This document shows, in pieces, positions 1-9,271 of a stretch of DNA of 47,809 nucleotides; the stretch's first letter is position 1; each line of letters starts with the position of its first letter. Made by a program: the position numbers and the translations under genes. The stretch comes from SKLM01 sp964421785 (GTDB taxonomy: Bacteria > Chloroflexota > Anaerolineae > B4-G1): contig CAYQZG010000013.1 in assembly GCA_964421785.1 (NCBI GenBank), positions 1 through 47,809 of the forward strand, given 5' to 3'. Below the pieces are notes generated by a model. The model saw only the letters and a list, made by a program, of their open reading frames with translations, was not told the DNA's origin and ran no database searches.

Positions 1-89
1 CCCTTAATCCCCCCCAGTGGGGGGGAGATCGTGGTGGGTCGACGCAGCTACCCCCCACGCAGCGGGGGGGAGATCGTAGTGGGTCGACG
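1..89. repeat. Two-copy G/C-palindrome repeat (family A)
   Basis: Two imperfect copies with a 45-bp period. Each has a C-run, a short AGT or ACGCAGC centre, a G-run, and then a 20-bp block (25-44 and 70-89) that differs at one base. The C-run/G-run pair can form a strong hairpin. Related C-run/AGC/G-run sequence lies inside two genes (about 2945-2975 and 45945-45977), and GTCGACGCAGCTACC (40-54) recurs at 21606-21620. The function is unknown; I infer a dispersed miniature repeat rather than a regulator of the next gene. Confidence 0.6.
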
Positions 90-125
90 TCACCCAGGCA
101 AAAGGGACGACTATCCGTCGAGATA

Positions 126-2417
126 ATGACCGTTGGGTTCGGGCTCGGTATAGGGACCGTAGCCTTGCTCACTCTCTTGCTCTATTACCTGCCCGGGGAT
201 GGCGTTTATCCCCGTTCGCTTTCCTTCTCACCTCTGCTGATCGCTGTCAACGTGCTCTTCATAGCCCTGATGCTGTGGGGTCTACGTCTCTCTGGACCGA
301 TTCTGGCCTTCGACTCGCCTGCTGCGTCCTGGATACCCTGCTGCTTGATCGCTCTCTTGGCTGCTGTTCTTCGCGTCGTCCATCTGGGCTACAGCGAGTT
401 CCAGGGGGATGAAGCCACAATCATGCTGCGCGCATCCTCCGCGCTCCTAGGAGATGGTTCACAGCTGTTCTATCATCAAAAAGGGCCTATGGAGGTCCTG
501 CTCCCCATGGCCACTTGGACCTTGTCAGGGGTGATCAACGAGTGGCAGGCCCGGCTTCCCTTTGCATTTGCAGGTGTCATTGGCGTTGTCGCCGTCTACC
601 TGCTTGGGCGTCGATGGTTCGACGAACGTGGTGGCATTGCCGCAGCGCTACTTCTCTCGATCAACGGCTACTTCGTCGGCTTCGGGCGTATCGTTCAGTA
701 TCAGAGCTTGGTGCTGGCGATGACCGGCTTGGGACTGTTGGCCCTTTGGCGCTGGTCCGAGGGTGAGCAAGCTCATTGGCTTGCGGTGGGTGCAGCTTTG
801 CTTGCCTTGGGCCTCCTAGCTCACTACGACGCGGCTTTGGTGCTGCCAGCGGCCCTGTATCTCGTCATTCGTCGGCTTCGGTCTGCGCCGCAGATCCGGC
901 CATTGGTTGTTGCAGTGGCTTTAGGCTTTGCCGTTCTGGCACCTTTCTACATTCCTTTTGTCCTCCATCCCAACTTTGGAAAGACGCTGGGCTACCTGAG
1001 TGGCGCGCGTATGGGGACCGGTAGGCTGCTCCACAACAACCTGTTTTCCTCGCTGCCGCTGGCCACGTTCTACAACTCCACATACTATCTTGGCGCCCTG
1101 GCTTGTGCGGCTGTCCTGGCCTCTTTCTTCCCCTTTCGACGCTTAGGTTTGTTGGTTCCCGCCGGGACCTTCCTTCTCCTATCAGTACTGCCGGGAAACT
1201 GGGCAGGTCCTCTGCTGGCCGGACTACTGGTGGTTCTGCTCTTCGTTTCGGACTCAGCGGCGGCGCGAACTGCCTGGCTCTGGTTTGGTGTCCCCTTTCT
1301 CTTCTACTTCTTCCTGGTCTGGGATCCGCGAACCCACGTTCTAAATGCTTTCCCTGGAGCAGTCCTGTTGGCCGCCTTTGTCGTGGATCGCCTGCTAGAC
1401 CTTGTTCCTCGACCATTTCGCCGGCTTCTTACGGGTGTGCTGCTTGTCGCCTGCTTGTTCCTGGCTTGTTACCCTTATTTGATGTTTGTTCGTCATGATC
1501 CTGAGATCAAGCGGACGTGGCCGGATCATAGACCAGTCCTATACTGGAGGCCCAATCTGGAAGTTCCTCGCTATGGCTACTTCGGCTTCCCTTATCGAGC
1601 AGGTTGGAAGGTCGTAGGAGCCTTGGTCCAGAAAGGGCTGATTGACGGCGTCTATGCCAGCAATGAGGAACAGGCTGTAACGGACTGGTACACACGTGGA
1701 GCAGAGCGCACATATTGTGACGACCCAGAGTGGTGCCTGGTGGCTCAGCATGTGCAGGATGAAGTCCCGATTCCTATGGAGGATATCGAGGAGAATCACG
1801 ACCTCTGGGGGACAGTGCAAGTCGCGGGCAGGCCGAAGCTCAACATCTACCGTCGAGAGCCAGCCCCAGCTGCGCCAACGACGTACGATGCCGAGGCCTT
1901 CGCGTCGGGCTTTGACGCGTACTCTTCACCGGCGATGGTTCTGTCAGCACGTCCGTCCAACTACACGCCAACGGATTATGCGTTGGGCCAAAGCATACGC
2001 CTGGTAGGGTATCGAGTGGATGGCTCCCATTCTCATCCCGGCGGCTCGGTCCGACTCGTGCTCTACTGGAAGGCCCTGCGGCCGTTGGTCGACAACTACC
2101 AGGTCTTTACCCATCTGTACGATGGAGCACTCTGGGGACAGCACGATGGCGCACCGGCATGTGCGATGCAGCCGACCACGTTGTGGGAGCCGGGCCGCAT
2201 TGTGAGGGATGAGCACGTGATCCCCATTGATCCTGTCGCGCCGACGGGGGATATCCCCCTGCTGGTGGGGATGTATAGTCTCCACTCCGGGGAGAGACTG
2301 CCGGTCGGCCGTCCAGGCGGCGAGCTGACCCAAGATGTCATTCCTCTGACAACGGTCCGCGTCAGCCAGGAACCAAGCTCCCTCCTGATCACGGATCCGG
2401 GGGATGGGAGGGATTGA
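126..2417 (+). CDS. GT39/PMT-like membrane glycosyltransferase
   Basis: This is a 763-residue polytopic membrane protein of the GT-C fold (dolichyl-phosphate-mannose mannosyltransferase / ArnT-like). Such enzymes move a sugar from a polyprenyl-phosphate carrier to a lipid or protein on the outer face of the membrane. Two hydrophobic helices lead to the first external loop, which holds the expected acidic pair (EFQGDEA, D95/E96), followed by HQKGPMEVLLP and RIVQYQS, typical of the family. About ten further hydrophobic segments follow to residue 450. The last 200 residues are a soluble beta-rich domain often appended in Chloroflexota homologues. The start is the first ATG after an in-frame open stretch; no strong ribosome binding site is visible, so it could lie upstream. 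The 3' end overlaps the next gene by 14 bp, suggesting translational coupling. Donor and acceptor cannot be read from sequence. Confidence 0.8.
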   Translation: MTVGFGLGIGTVALLTLLLYYLPGDGVYPRSLSFSPLLIAVNVLFIALMLWGLRLSGPILAFDSPAASWIPCCLIALLAAVLRVVHLGYSEFQGDEATIMLRASSALLGDGSQLFYHQKGPMEVLLPMATWTLSGVINEWQARLPFAFAGVIGVVAVYLLGRRWFDERGGIAAALLLSINGYFVGFGRIVQYQSLVLAMTGLGLLALWRWSEGEQAHWLAVGAALLALGLLAHYDAALVLPAALYLVIRRLRSAPQIRPLVVAVALGFAVLAPFYIPFVLHPNFGKTLGYLSGARMGTGRLLHNNLFSSLPLATFYNSTYYLGALACAAVLASFFPFRRLGLLVPAGTFLLLSVLPGNWAGPLLAGLLVVLLFVSDSAAARTAWLWFGVPFLFYFFLVWDPRTHVLNAFPGAVLLAAFVVDRLLDLVPRPFRRLLTGVLLVACLFLACYPYLMFVRHDPEIKRTWPDHRPVLYWRPNLEVPRYGYFGFPYRAGWKVVGALVQKGLIDGVYASNEEQAVTDWYTRGAERTYCDDPEWCLVAQHVQDEVPIPMEDIEENHDLWGTVQVAGRPKLNIYRREPAPAAPTTYDAEAFASGFDAYSSPAMVLSARPSNYTPTDYALGQSIRLVGYRVDGSHSHPGGSVRLVLYWKALRPLVDNYQVFTHLYDGALWGQHDGAPACAMQPTTLWEPGRIVRDEHVIPIDPVAPTGDIPLLVGMYSLHSGERLPVGRPGGELTQDVIPLTTVRVSQEPSSLLITDPGDGRD

Positions 2418-4214
2418 GTTGCGGGCTCGCTTCCTCGCTGTAGGGTTGCTGATCCTCAGTTTTGCCCTGGCATTGACCAGCGCGGTTCAGAAGTCCCCGA
2501 CGATGGATGAGCAGAATCACATCGCCCGGGGGGCCGCCTACCTGGGCACCGGCGACCCACGCCTCAGCGTCGAGCATCCCCCGCTGGTTAACCTGCTCAG
2601 CGCGCTTCCGGTCCATCTCTTGTTGGATCTCCATTTACCGCTCGACCAGTGGTGGGAGGCTGGAGAGTGGTATCACTTCGCTGACAACTTCCTCTGGCGC
2701 GCCAACCAGCATCCCGATCGCATGGTCTTCCTCGCCCGCCTCCCCATCATCGGGATCGGATTGCTATTGGCCGCTCTGGTCTTTCGCTGGGCTGATGCGC
2801 TCTTCGGCCCTTGGGGCGGCTTGCTCGCCACCGCCTTTTGCGCTCTGGATCCGAACATATTGGCGCACGAGCGGCTCTCCACGACGGACATAGGTGGCAC
2901 GTTCTTCAGTTTCTTGGCCGCTTACGTCTTTTGGCGCTGGCTCCACCCCCCCTTGATCTCCCCCAGCGGGAGGGAGACCGTAAGCGTGGCCGAAGGGCCT
3001 TCCCTGACGGGTGTCTTGCTTGCAGGTCTGACCTTGGGCCTGGCCTTCGCCGCTAAGCTATCGGCGTTGGTCTTTGGTCCTATATTGGCCCTGACGCTTC
3101 TGCTAGAAGGTGTCTTGAATCGGTCAGCGACCAATATGAGAAAAGGAAGCGAAGCGGCAACCNNNNNNNNNNNNNNNNNNNNNNNNNNNNNNNNNNNNNN
3201 NNNNNNNNNNNNNNNNNNNNNNNNNNNNNNNNNNNNNNNNNNNNNNNNNNNNNNNNNNNNNNAGCGGCAACCTCCTATCGCTTGTGGCATCGTGTGGTTG
3301 TGCTAGCGATCGTGGCTGCGCTGTCGCTCCTGGTGATCTGGGCCAGCTATGGCTTTCAGGTAGGGCCTGTAGAGGGTGTCGGAGCAGCCGTACCGGCTGC
3401 TCCCTACGTGAAGGGTGTGCAGGCGGTTCGAGGGCTTGCTGGAGGAGGACGGCCGGCATATCTTCTTGGCCAGATCAGTACGACGGGCTGGTGGACCTAC
3501 TTTCCGGTCGCCTTTGCTGTGAAGACCCCCTTGGCGACACTGTTCGGTCTGACGGCGGCGACCTGGCTTCTGACTCGGAGGCCGACCTGGGATGATCTAT
3601 TCATCCTCTTACCGCCCTTGCTCTTCTTCCTCATAGCCACGACTGTGCGCCTAAACCTGGGTTATCGTCATCTCTTGCCGATGCTGCCCTTCTTGGCCTT
3701 GCACATTGGCCGCTTGGTCCATCTACCATCCTACAGGGGAATCAACCTATCGATCTATCTCTCCGTGGCGGTAGCGCTCTGGCTGGCGATCAGCACGCTC
3801 AGCATCTATCCCCATTTTCTTGCTGCCTTCAACCCCATTGGCGGTGGTCCGAGCAACGGCTGGCGCGTCCTGGTGGATTCCAACATCGATTGGGGGCAGG
3901 ATCTGAAGGGCTTGGCGAGCTGGATGGAGCGCGAGAACGTGGAACGCGTGAAGCTCAGCTGGTTCGGCAGTGCCCGACCCGAGGCATACGGCATCGCTCA
4001 CGACCTGCTGCCGGGCGTCCCCTATGGATTTGTCGACTGGCAAGATCCCCCTTTTGACCCCCAGCAGCCGGAGCCGGGTGTTTACGCGATCAGTGTCTCT
4101 AACTTGGTTGGGGTTGCCCTCCCCGACCATGACCTTTACGCCTGGTTTAGCGAGCGCGAGCCTAGCACGAAGATCGGTTACTCGGTGTTTATCTATCGAG
4201 TTGCAGAGCCGTAG
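2404..4214 (+). CDS. GT39-like membrane glycosyltransferase, interrupted by an assembly gap
   Basis: This is a second GT-C glycosyltransferase, overlapping the preceding one by 14 bp. The first external loop carries SPTMDEQNH (D35/E36) and then VEHPPLVNLL, as in PMT-type enzymes. Later come VRLNLGYRHLLPMLPFL and VDSNIDWGQDLKGL, typical of Chloroflexota phospholipid-carrier-dependent members. A block of 100 N at 3163-3262 breaks the frame as written, but the ten bases before it (AGCGGCAACC) recur right after it. Collapsing the overlap joins both halves in one frame (EAAT then SYRLWHR), giving about 566 residues with no stop. I therefore treat it as one intact gene. An insertion of roughly 20 residues around 2945-3005 carries the family A repeat in a loop between membrane helices. 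Confidence 0.8.
2945..2975 (+). repeat. Family A repeat inside a glycosyltransferase gene
   Basis: A C-run, TTGATCTCCCCCAGCGGGAG and a purine tail resemble the repeat at 1-89 and the one at 45945-45977. It is read in frame as PPLISPSGRET within a loop between membrane segments, so it lengthens the protein without breaking it. Confidence 0.5.
3163..3262. other. Assembly gap (100 N), probably a false gap
   Basis: One hundred N of conventional length. AGCGGCAACC occurs at 3153-3162 and again at 3263-3272, so the two contigs probably overlap by 10 bp and no sequence is missing. Joining them keeps the glycosyltransferase frame open. Confidence 0.75.
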
Positions 4215-4241
4215 TGAGGTCATCTGCGGCCACGGGCGACG

Positions 4242-4270
4242 TTGACAAATGGCATGCCCCATAGTAGAAT
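4242..4270 (+). promoter_or_regulatory. Sigma70-type promoter
   Basis: TTGACA at 4242-4247, a 17-bp spacer and TAGAAT at 4265-4270. It lies 100 bp upstream of the secreted fibronectin-like gene and 28 bp after the stop of the glycosyltransferase, so it separates these two transcription units. Confidence 0.75.
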
Positions 4271-4370
4271 GACGCTGTTCCGGCTGACCGAGAGGCAGCC
4301 GGTTCGTTTGGCTAAGGCCCTAGACGATCGACATCACAGCAATGGCCATCACTAGGTAAGAGGTCCCAAG

Positions 4371-6950
4371 ATGAGAACAAAAGATGAGACAATGAAGAGA
4401 GTGTGTATTGCAGCGCGGCGGTCTGGTGCTGTAGTTCTGACTGCCGTCGTCGCCCTTACGCTCGTCGCTGGCTTGCTCCTCCTCGTCCGGCTCCAGGCCC
4501 GGGCCCAGGCAGGTCCTGAGGCGGTGGAGGCGGCGTTGAGTTTGGAGAAGAGAGGAAACGCAGAGGTTGCAGCGCCCGGAGATACNNNNNNNNNNNNNNN
4601 NNNNNNNNNNNNNNNNNNNNNNNNNNNNNNNNNNNNNNNNNNNNNNNNNNNNNNNNNNNNNNNNNNNNNNNNNNNNNNNNNNNNNCGGCGTTGAGTTTGG
4701 AGAAGAGAGGAAACGCAGAGGTTGCAGCGCCCGGAGATACATTGACCTACACCATCAGGATCGAGCGGGATCAGCCTGAGGTTCAACTCTGGATGACTGA
4801 CACACTGCCGTTCGGGCTGACACTGATTCCGGACAGCCTCAGTCTTTCTGGGAAGGGTACATATGGATGGACTGATAATGTGGTTACTTGGACATCCGCT
4901 AACTTCGGATCGGGCAACTTCGCCGTTATTACGTTCGCCGCTGGAATCTCTAGCGAGATGGAAGGTGAGGTGGTCAACACGGCAGAGGTGACCGGTACTG
5001 GAGAGCTAATCACAGACGCCTGGTCGACCACGGTCGTCAGCGGGCTTCTCCATTCCCAGATCCATTCCCCCAACAAGAACGCCTACATCACCGAGAAGGA
5101 GTCTCTGACCGTCAAGGGTATAGCTTGGAGAGAGGGTGCCGACGTGCCCTACCTCACGGAAGACACCACCCTGAGACTTGACAAGGTTAACGAGTGGAGC
5201 TACTGGGCGCGTTGGACGGAAGTCGCCTCGGCAGCGAGTTACATTCTGCAGGAGTCCACCGACCCTAATTTCGGCACGTTGACTGACAACTGGCCCGTCG
5301 TGGGCACAAGCAAGCTTATGGCGAAAACCTCAGCGGAGGAGGGCACCTACTATTATCGGGTTCAAGCGATCCACGCCAGCGTTGACGTAACACCCACCCG
5401 CTGGAGCAACGTGGTAGCTGTCACGGTGCCTTGGGAAGGGGCCATGAGCGCCGCGGCATCTGCCGTGACCGCAGAGGGAGCGGCCGATAGCGCCGCGACA
5501 GTGGAGGTGCGAACGGGCGCGCCGGACACCATAGCGGACAGCGCCTGGCATACTGCGGACGTGATTGAGACAACCTGGGGCGGCTGGACGTGGTCCTATG
5601 AGTGGCCGTTGCCCGAGTCAGAATCCACCCAGTACCTGATCCAAAGCCGAGCCAGCGAGGACGGCGAGAGCTTCGGACCGCCGGACACAATCACCGTCAC
5701 GCTGGACAATGCGAACTACGTTGTCTACTTGCCTATGATGGCCAGACGTTGGCCGCCCGTGCCCTATGGGCCGACATTGAATCAGATAGATAATTCCAAC
5801 AAGTGGGTTAACTATCGGGTTAGCTGGTCGTACAGCGACGCCAACCCCGACGTGCCGGATCCGAGCACTTACACGCTGCAGGAGGCTCGGAATCCGTCGT
5901 TCGACAATCCGACCACGTATGATCCAGATGGTGACACCTTTTACGATGTGACAGACACCGGCAGAGAGAAGACAGGAGGCACCTACTATTATCGCGTACG
6001 CGGCCATAATGCGTACGGCCCGGGGGAGTGGAGCAACGTGGTGTCGACGCAAATCCGTGTCCTTCCCTACGCTCCCACCGGATTGTGGGTCGATGACTCG
6101 AACCAGGATGGCGACCTCACCGTCAACTGGAGCTATGGCTACGACTATCCTCCCGCCACATCCTACACGCTCCGGGAGACCCTAGATGGAGACTCCACCG
6201 ACTACCCTGTTGGCGGGACCTCCAAGGAGCTTGGTGACCGCGAGGATGGGACCTGCTACAAGGTCCGGGCGAACAATGACTATGGTTCCGGCGGCTGGAG
6301 CAATACCGTCTGCATCGTCGTTGAGACGGGGCTCGAGGATGACTTTGATGACCCCGACTCAGGCTGGGAAGTCAGGCGGACGAGCGCTCCGGACATTGAT
6401 GATGACACGGATCTGGACTACGAGGATGGCCGCCTGATCACCAAGTCGGAGGATAACTGGGATTTCGCTTTGTTCTCGCCGATGGTGGAAGCCCCGTCCA
6501 TGCCCTACAGAATCACGATGAAGACGCGGCTCGTCGAAGGAGTGGACGCGCCGGGTTATGGCATCGTCTTCCGCGGGAACGAGGGAGATTTCTGTCGCGT
6601 GGAGCGGGATGACGCCGAGGACGACGATGGTTGTTTCTATCGGTATTTCCGTCTTAACGTGACCATAGATCCAGGAAACCACATACGNNNNNNNNNNCAG
6701 GGCGCGCGGCAAGGATCTGTCTGATGGCTACCACGACGTCGACACCGTAGCGGACTGGGAAGGATGGAACACGTGGAGGATTGATGTGTATGAGGACTAC
6801 TTCAGGATCTACGTGAATGATCATTACCTCGACACGTTCTATGACGATGACTATGCCGGGAACCGACACTTCGGCATCCTTACCTCCGCCTACGAATACT
6901 CGCCTTCCGTCTTCGAGCATGAGTACTTCTACGTAGAGAGGATCAATTGA
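4371..6950 (+). CDS. Secreted DUF11/fibronectin-like surface protein (two assembly gaps)
   Basis: An N-terminal signal or anchor segment (residues about 15-45) is followed by a DUF11-type repeat (SLEKRGNAEVAAPGD, then TLTYTIRIE). Three fibronectin type III-like modules then share YYYRV...GEWSNVV or the like, and a C-terminal jelly-roll/LamG-like domain begins at about EDDFDDPDSGWEV. Two N gaps interrupt it. Collapsing an exact 55-bp overlap around 4586-4685 keeps the frame. The 10-N gap at 6688-6697 must really be a multiple of three, because coding resumes in another frame as written and runs to YFYVERIN and a stop. The start is ATG 4371, with AAGAGG eight bases upstream; ATG 4392 is an alternative. 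VYLPMMARRW follows the first fibronectin modules, a motif discussed in the findings. It is probably a cell-surface adhesion or structural protein; no catalytic motif was seen. Confidence 0.72.
4586..4685. other. Assembly gap (100 N) with 55-bp duplicated flanks
   Basis: Bases 4531-4585 and 4686-4740 are identical over 55 bp, as expected when two contigs from a 55-mer assembly graph were scaffolded without merging. The true sequence almost certainly contains this stretch once. Confidence 0.85.
6688..6697. other. Assembly gap (10 N)
   Basis: The reading frame enters at codon phase CG+N and resumes at NN+C, so the missing length should be divisible by three. Ten N is a placeholder. No flank overlap is visible. 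Confidence 0.7.
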
Positions 6951-6977
6951 ACGAATCGGTTGATGTCGGTCGCAAAT

Positions 6978-7772
6978 ATGATCACCAGCTCAAGCAATGA
7001 CAGCGTCAAATACGTGCGGAAACTGCAGAACCAGAAGGGCGTCCGCCACGATGATCGGCGCTTCGTGCTGGAGGGCGTGCGGTTGGTCGAGGAGGTCGTG
7101 CGGGCCGGCCTCGTGCCAACGCTGGTGTTCTATACCGAGGCCCTGGCGGGCGAGGGGCGCGGGAAGGCCCTGCTGGTGACGCTGCGCGGCCTGGGCGCCC
7201 CTTGCACCATGGTGAGCGAGTCCGTCATGGACGACTGCTCGGACACTGTGACGCCCCAGGGCATCCTGGCTGTGCTCCCTTTCCCGGATCTCGCTCCGCC
7301 GCAGCCCGCCACCTTCGTGCTGATCGTCGATCACCTCCGCGATCCGGGCAACCTGGGGACGCTGCTGCGCACGGCGCTCGCCGCCGGCGTGGAGCAGGTT
7401 TTGCTGGCGCCAGGCACCGTGGACGTCAGCAATCCGAAGGTGGTGCGATCGGCTATGGGGGCCCACCTGTGGCTTCCGATCATGGATGCAGATTGGGATA
7501 CCATCGCCGAAACGGTCGCCGACTGCGACATCTGGTTGGCCGCGGCTGGCGGCGCGAGGCGCTACACCGATGTGGATTGGACGCGTCCAGCAGCGCTGAT
7601 CGTGGGGAGCGAGGCGCACGGGGCTGGAGATAGAGCCCATTCACTGGCGCATGGCCGGGTCTCGATCCCGATCCAATCGACTGTCGAGTCCCTCAACGCA
7701 GCGGTGGCAGCGGCGGTCATCCTCTTCGAAGCTGTGCGTCAAAGAGGTCGGCCAGCGTCAGGTGCTGCTTGA
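6978..7772 (+). CDS. TrmH/SpoU-family RNA 2'-O-methyltransferase
   Basis: This is an S-adenosylmethionine-dependent ribose methyltransferase of the SPOUT class, about 264 residues, acting on rRNA or tRNA. The N-terminal substrate-binding domain begins ITSSSNDSVKYVRKLQ and continues RRFVLEGVRLVEE, as in the L30e-like domain of TrmH/RlmB-type enzymes. The three SPOUT motifs are present: RDPGNLGTLLRTALAAG, IVGSEAHG and IPIQSTVESLNAAVAAAV, which form the knotted cofactor site. ATG 6978 gives the family-typical start MITS; ATG 6963 is an alternative, and neither has a convincing ribosome binding site. It lies 27 bp after the fibronectin-like gene and may be read from its promoter. The stop codon overlaps the -35 box of the next promoter. 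The exact target nucleotide cannot be told. Confidence 0.85.
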   Translation: MITSSSNDSVKYVRKLQNQKGVRHDDRRFVLEGVRLVEEVVRAGLVPTLVFYTEALAGEGRGKALLVTLRGLGAPCTMVSESVMDDCSDTVTPQGILAVLPFPDLAPPQPATFVLIVDHLRDPGNLGTLLRTALAAGVEQVLLAPGTVDVSNPKVVRSAMGAHLWLPIMDADWDTIAETVADCDIWLAAAGGARRYTDVDWTRPAALIVGSEAHGAGDRAHSLAHGRVSIPIQSTVESLNAAVAAAVILFEAVRQRGRPASGAA

Positions 7773-7797
7773 CAAAAGCCGACTTCTGGGGCATAAT
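7769..7797 (+). promoter_or_regulatory. Promoter of the pheS T-box leader
   Basis: TTGACA at 7769-7774 overlaps the TGA stop of the methyltransferase gene, followed by a 17-bp spacer and CATAAT at 7792-7797. Transcription would begin near 7804, at the 5' edge of the T-box leader. Confidence 0.8.
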
Positions 7798-7803
7798 CGG
7801 CTT

Positions 7804-8127
7804 GTCGAACAGTGAGATACTGAGCAAAGGCTGCGACGGAGAAAAGTAGGTGGAGGGGAGCCTCCAGGGAGGCGGGGCCACAGACTGAGAGCCCTGCTGG
7901 GCAGAACTCTACCGAAGTTCACTCCCGAGCCGACGGGTGAACGACTGGGCGCATCGTGTTGGTGCGCGCAGGTACAAGTAGCTCGCTCCGCAGGTCCAGC
8001 GTTAGAGGGACAGCTGATCGCGCTCGTCGGCGCTGTCGGTGACTAGGAGTGGACCCAGATCAGGGTCAAGCGGGGTGGTACCGCGGGAGGATTGCGCTCT
8101 CGTCCCTATGGGGCGAGGGTTTTTTGT
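7804..8127 (+). ncRNA. T-box leader, specifier UUC (Phe)
   Basis: The leader senses uncharged tRNA-Phe and controls pheS transcription. GAAAAGTAGG near 7840-7850 resembles the AG-bulge region of stem I. A specifier loop follows with GAAG-TTC-ACTCCC, TTC at 7918-7920 being a Phe codon that matches the downstream gene. The T-box core GGGTGGTACCGCG lies at 8073-8085; its TGGT (8076-8079) pairs with the ACCA end of an uncharged tRNA whose discriminator base is A. A rho-independent terminator closes the leader. Gene context, specifier and core all agree. Confidence 0.92.
8097..8125 (+). terminator. T-box regulated terminator
   Basis: CTCTCGTCCC pairs with GGGGCGAGGG around a short TAT loop, followed by six T (8120-8125). 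It is the terminator that competes with the antiterminator formed when uncharged tRNA binds the T-box core. Confidence 0.88.
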
Positions 8128-8221
8128 TGTCTATGCTCAAGGATGTCGGGTGTGGAAATCCGATCTGCTTTATCTGAAGATCATTCACAACGTGGAGTGA
8201 CCAAAAGAAGGAGTGAATCTG

Positions 8222-9244
8222 ATGCTGGATGAGCTGCGTCGCGTAGAAGAGGAGGCGCGTTCCTCCCTGGAGGACGTGCAGGACAGCCAGGAGCTTGAGG
8301 ACTGGCATAAACGCTACCTGGGCAAGAAGGGAGCACTGACGCAGATGCTGCGTTCGGTCGGCAGTCTCCCCAGAGAGGAGCGACCTGCCTTTGGGCGGGC
8401 GGCCAACGAGGCTAAGGTGGATCTGCAGGACGCTTACGAGGCGCGGGCCAGGAGATTGGAGCGTGAGGAGATGGAACGAGAGCTGGGGGAGAGCGCCATC
8501 GACGTCACGCTCCCTGGCCGACCCGTCGGGCCTGGCCATCTCCACATTACCACGCAGACGCTGCGCCGGATCTATGACATCTTCGGGGATATGGGCTTCC
8601 AGGTCTATGAGGCACCGGAGGTGGAGACCGATGAGCTGAACTTTGGCTTGCTGAATATGCCGCCTCACCATCCGGCGCGCGATATGTGGGACACCTTCTG
8701 GGTCGACGAGGGCGTGGTGCTGCGCACGCACACATCCCCGGGTCAGATTCGGGCCATGCGCGAGTATCATCCCGATCCCATTCGCGTGATCCTCCCGGGC
8801 AAGTGCTATCGCTATGAGCAGGTGACGGCGCGTTCTGAGCATCAATTCTACCAGGTGGAGGGATTGGCGGTCGGCCACAACATCACGATGACCGATCTTA
8901 TCGGCACGCTGACGGAGTTCGCCCGGCGGTATTACGGCGGCGAGCGCCGCATCCGCATCCGAGGCTCCTATTTCCCCTTCACGGAACCCTCCATTGAGGC
9001 CGACATCGACTGTATCCTCTGCGAGGGTGAGGGCTGTCGTGTCTGCAAGTACAGCGGCTGGCTGGAGATTGCGGGGGCCGGGATGGTGCACCCGGTGGTA
9101 CTGGAGAATGGGGGCTACGACCCCAATGAATGGAGCGGATTTGCCTTTGGCCCTGGCGTCGAGCGGCCGGCGATGCTGAAGCACGGCATCGACGACATTC
9201 GCCTGTTCTACAGCAACGATCTGCGCTTCCTGCGGCAGTTCTAG
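8222..9244 (+). CDS. pheS: Phenylalanyl-tRNA synthetase alpha subunit
   Basis: This is the catalytic subunit of the alpha2-beta2 class II synthetase that charges tRNA-Phe. The N-terminal coiled-coil arm (residues about 1-90, with the YLGKKGALT motif) is followed by the class II core. Motif 2 lies around RYEQVTARSEHQFYQVEG and motif 3 around GFAFGPGVERPAMLKHGIDDIR near the C-terminus. A CxxC(x4)CxxC insertion (CILCEGEGCRVC) resembles the one in Firmicutes-type PheS. The start is ATG 8222, because AAGGAG (8208-8213) lies eight bases upstream; the in-frame GTG at 8213 overlaps that site and is unlikely. It is the first gene of a T-box-controlled unit with a YfhO-like gene and pheT. Confidence 0.96.
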   Translation: MLDELRRVEEEARSSLEDVQDSQELEDWHKRYLGKKGALTQMLRSVGSLPREERPAFGRAANEAKVDLQDAYEARARRLEREEMERELGESAIDVTLPGRPVGPGHLHITTQTLRRIYDIFGDMGFQVYEAPEVETDELNFGLLNMPPHHPARDMWDTFWVDEGVVLRTHTSPGQIRAMREYHPDPIRVILPGKCYRYEQVTARSEHQFYQVEGLAVGHNITMTDLIGTLTEFARRYYGGERRIRIRGSYFPFTEPSIEADIDCILCEGEGCRVCKYSGWLEIAGAGMVHPVVLENGGYDPNEWSGFAFGPGVERPAMLKHGIDDIRLFYSNDLRFLRQF

Positions 9245-9271
9245 CCATCTCTCGTCAATCTGGGGGTCGCT

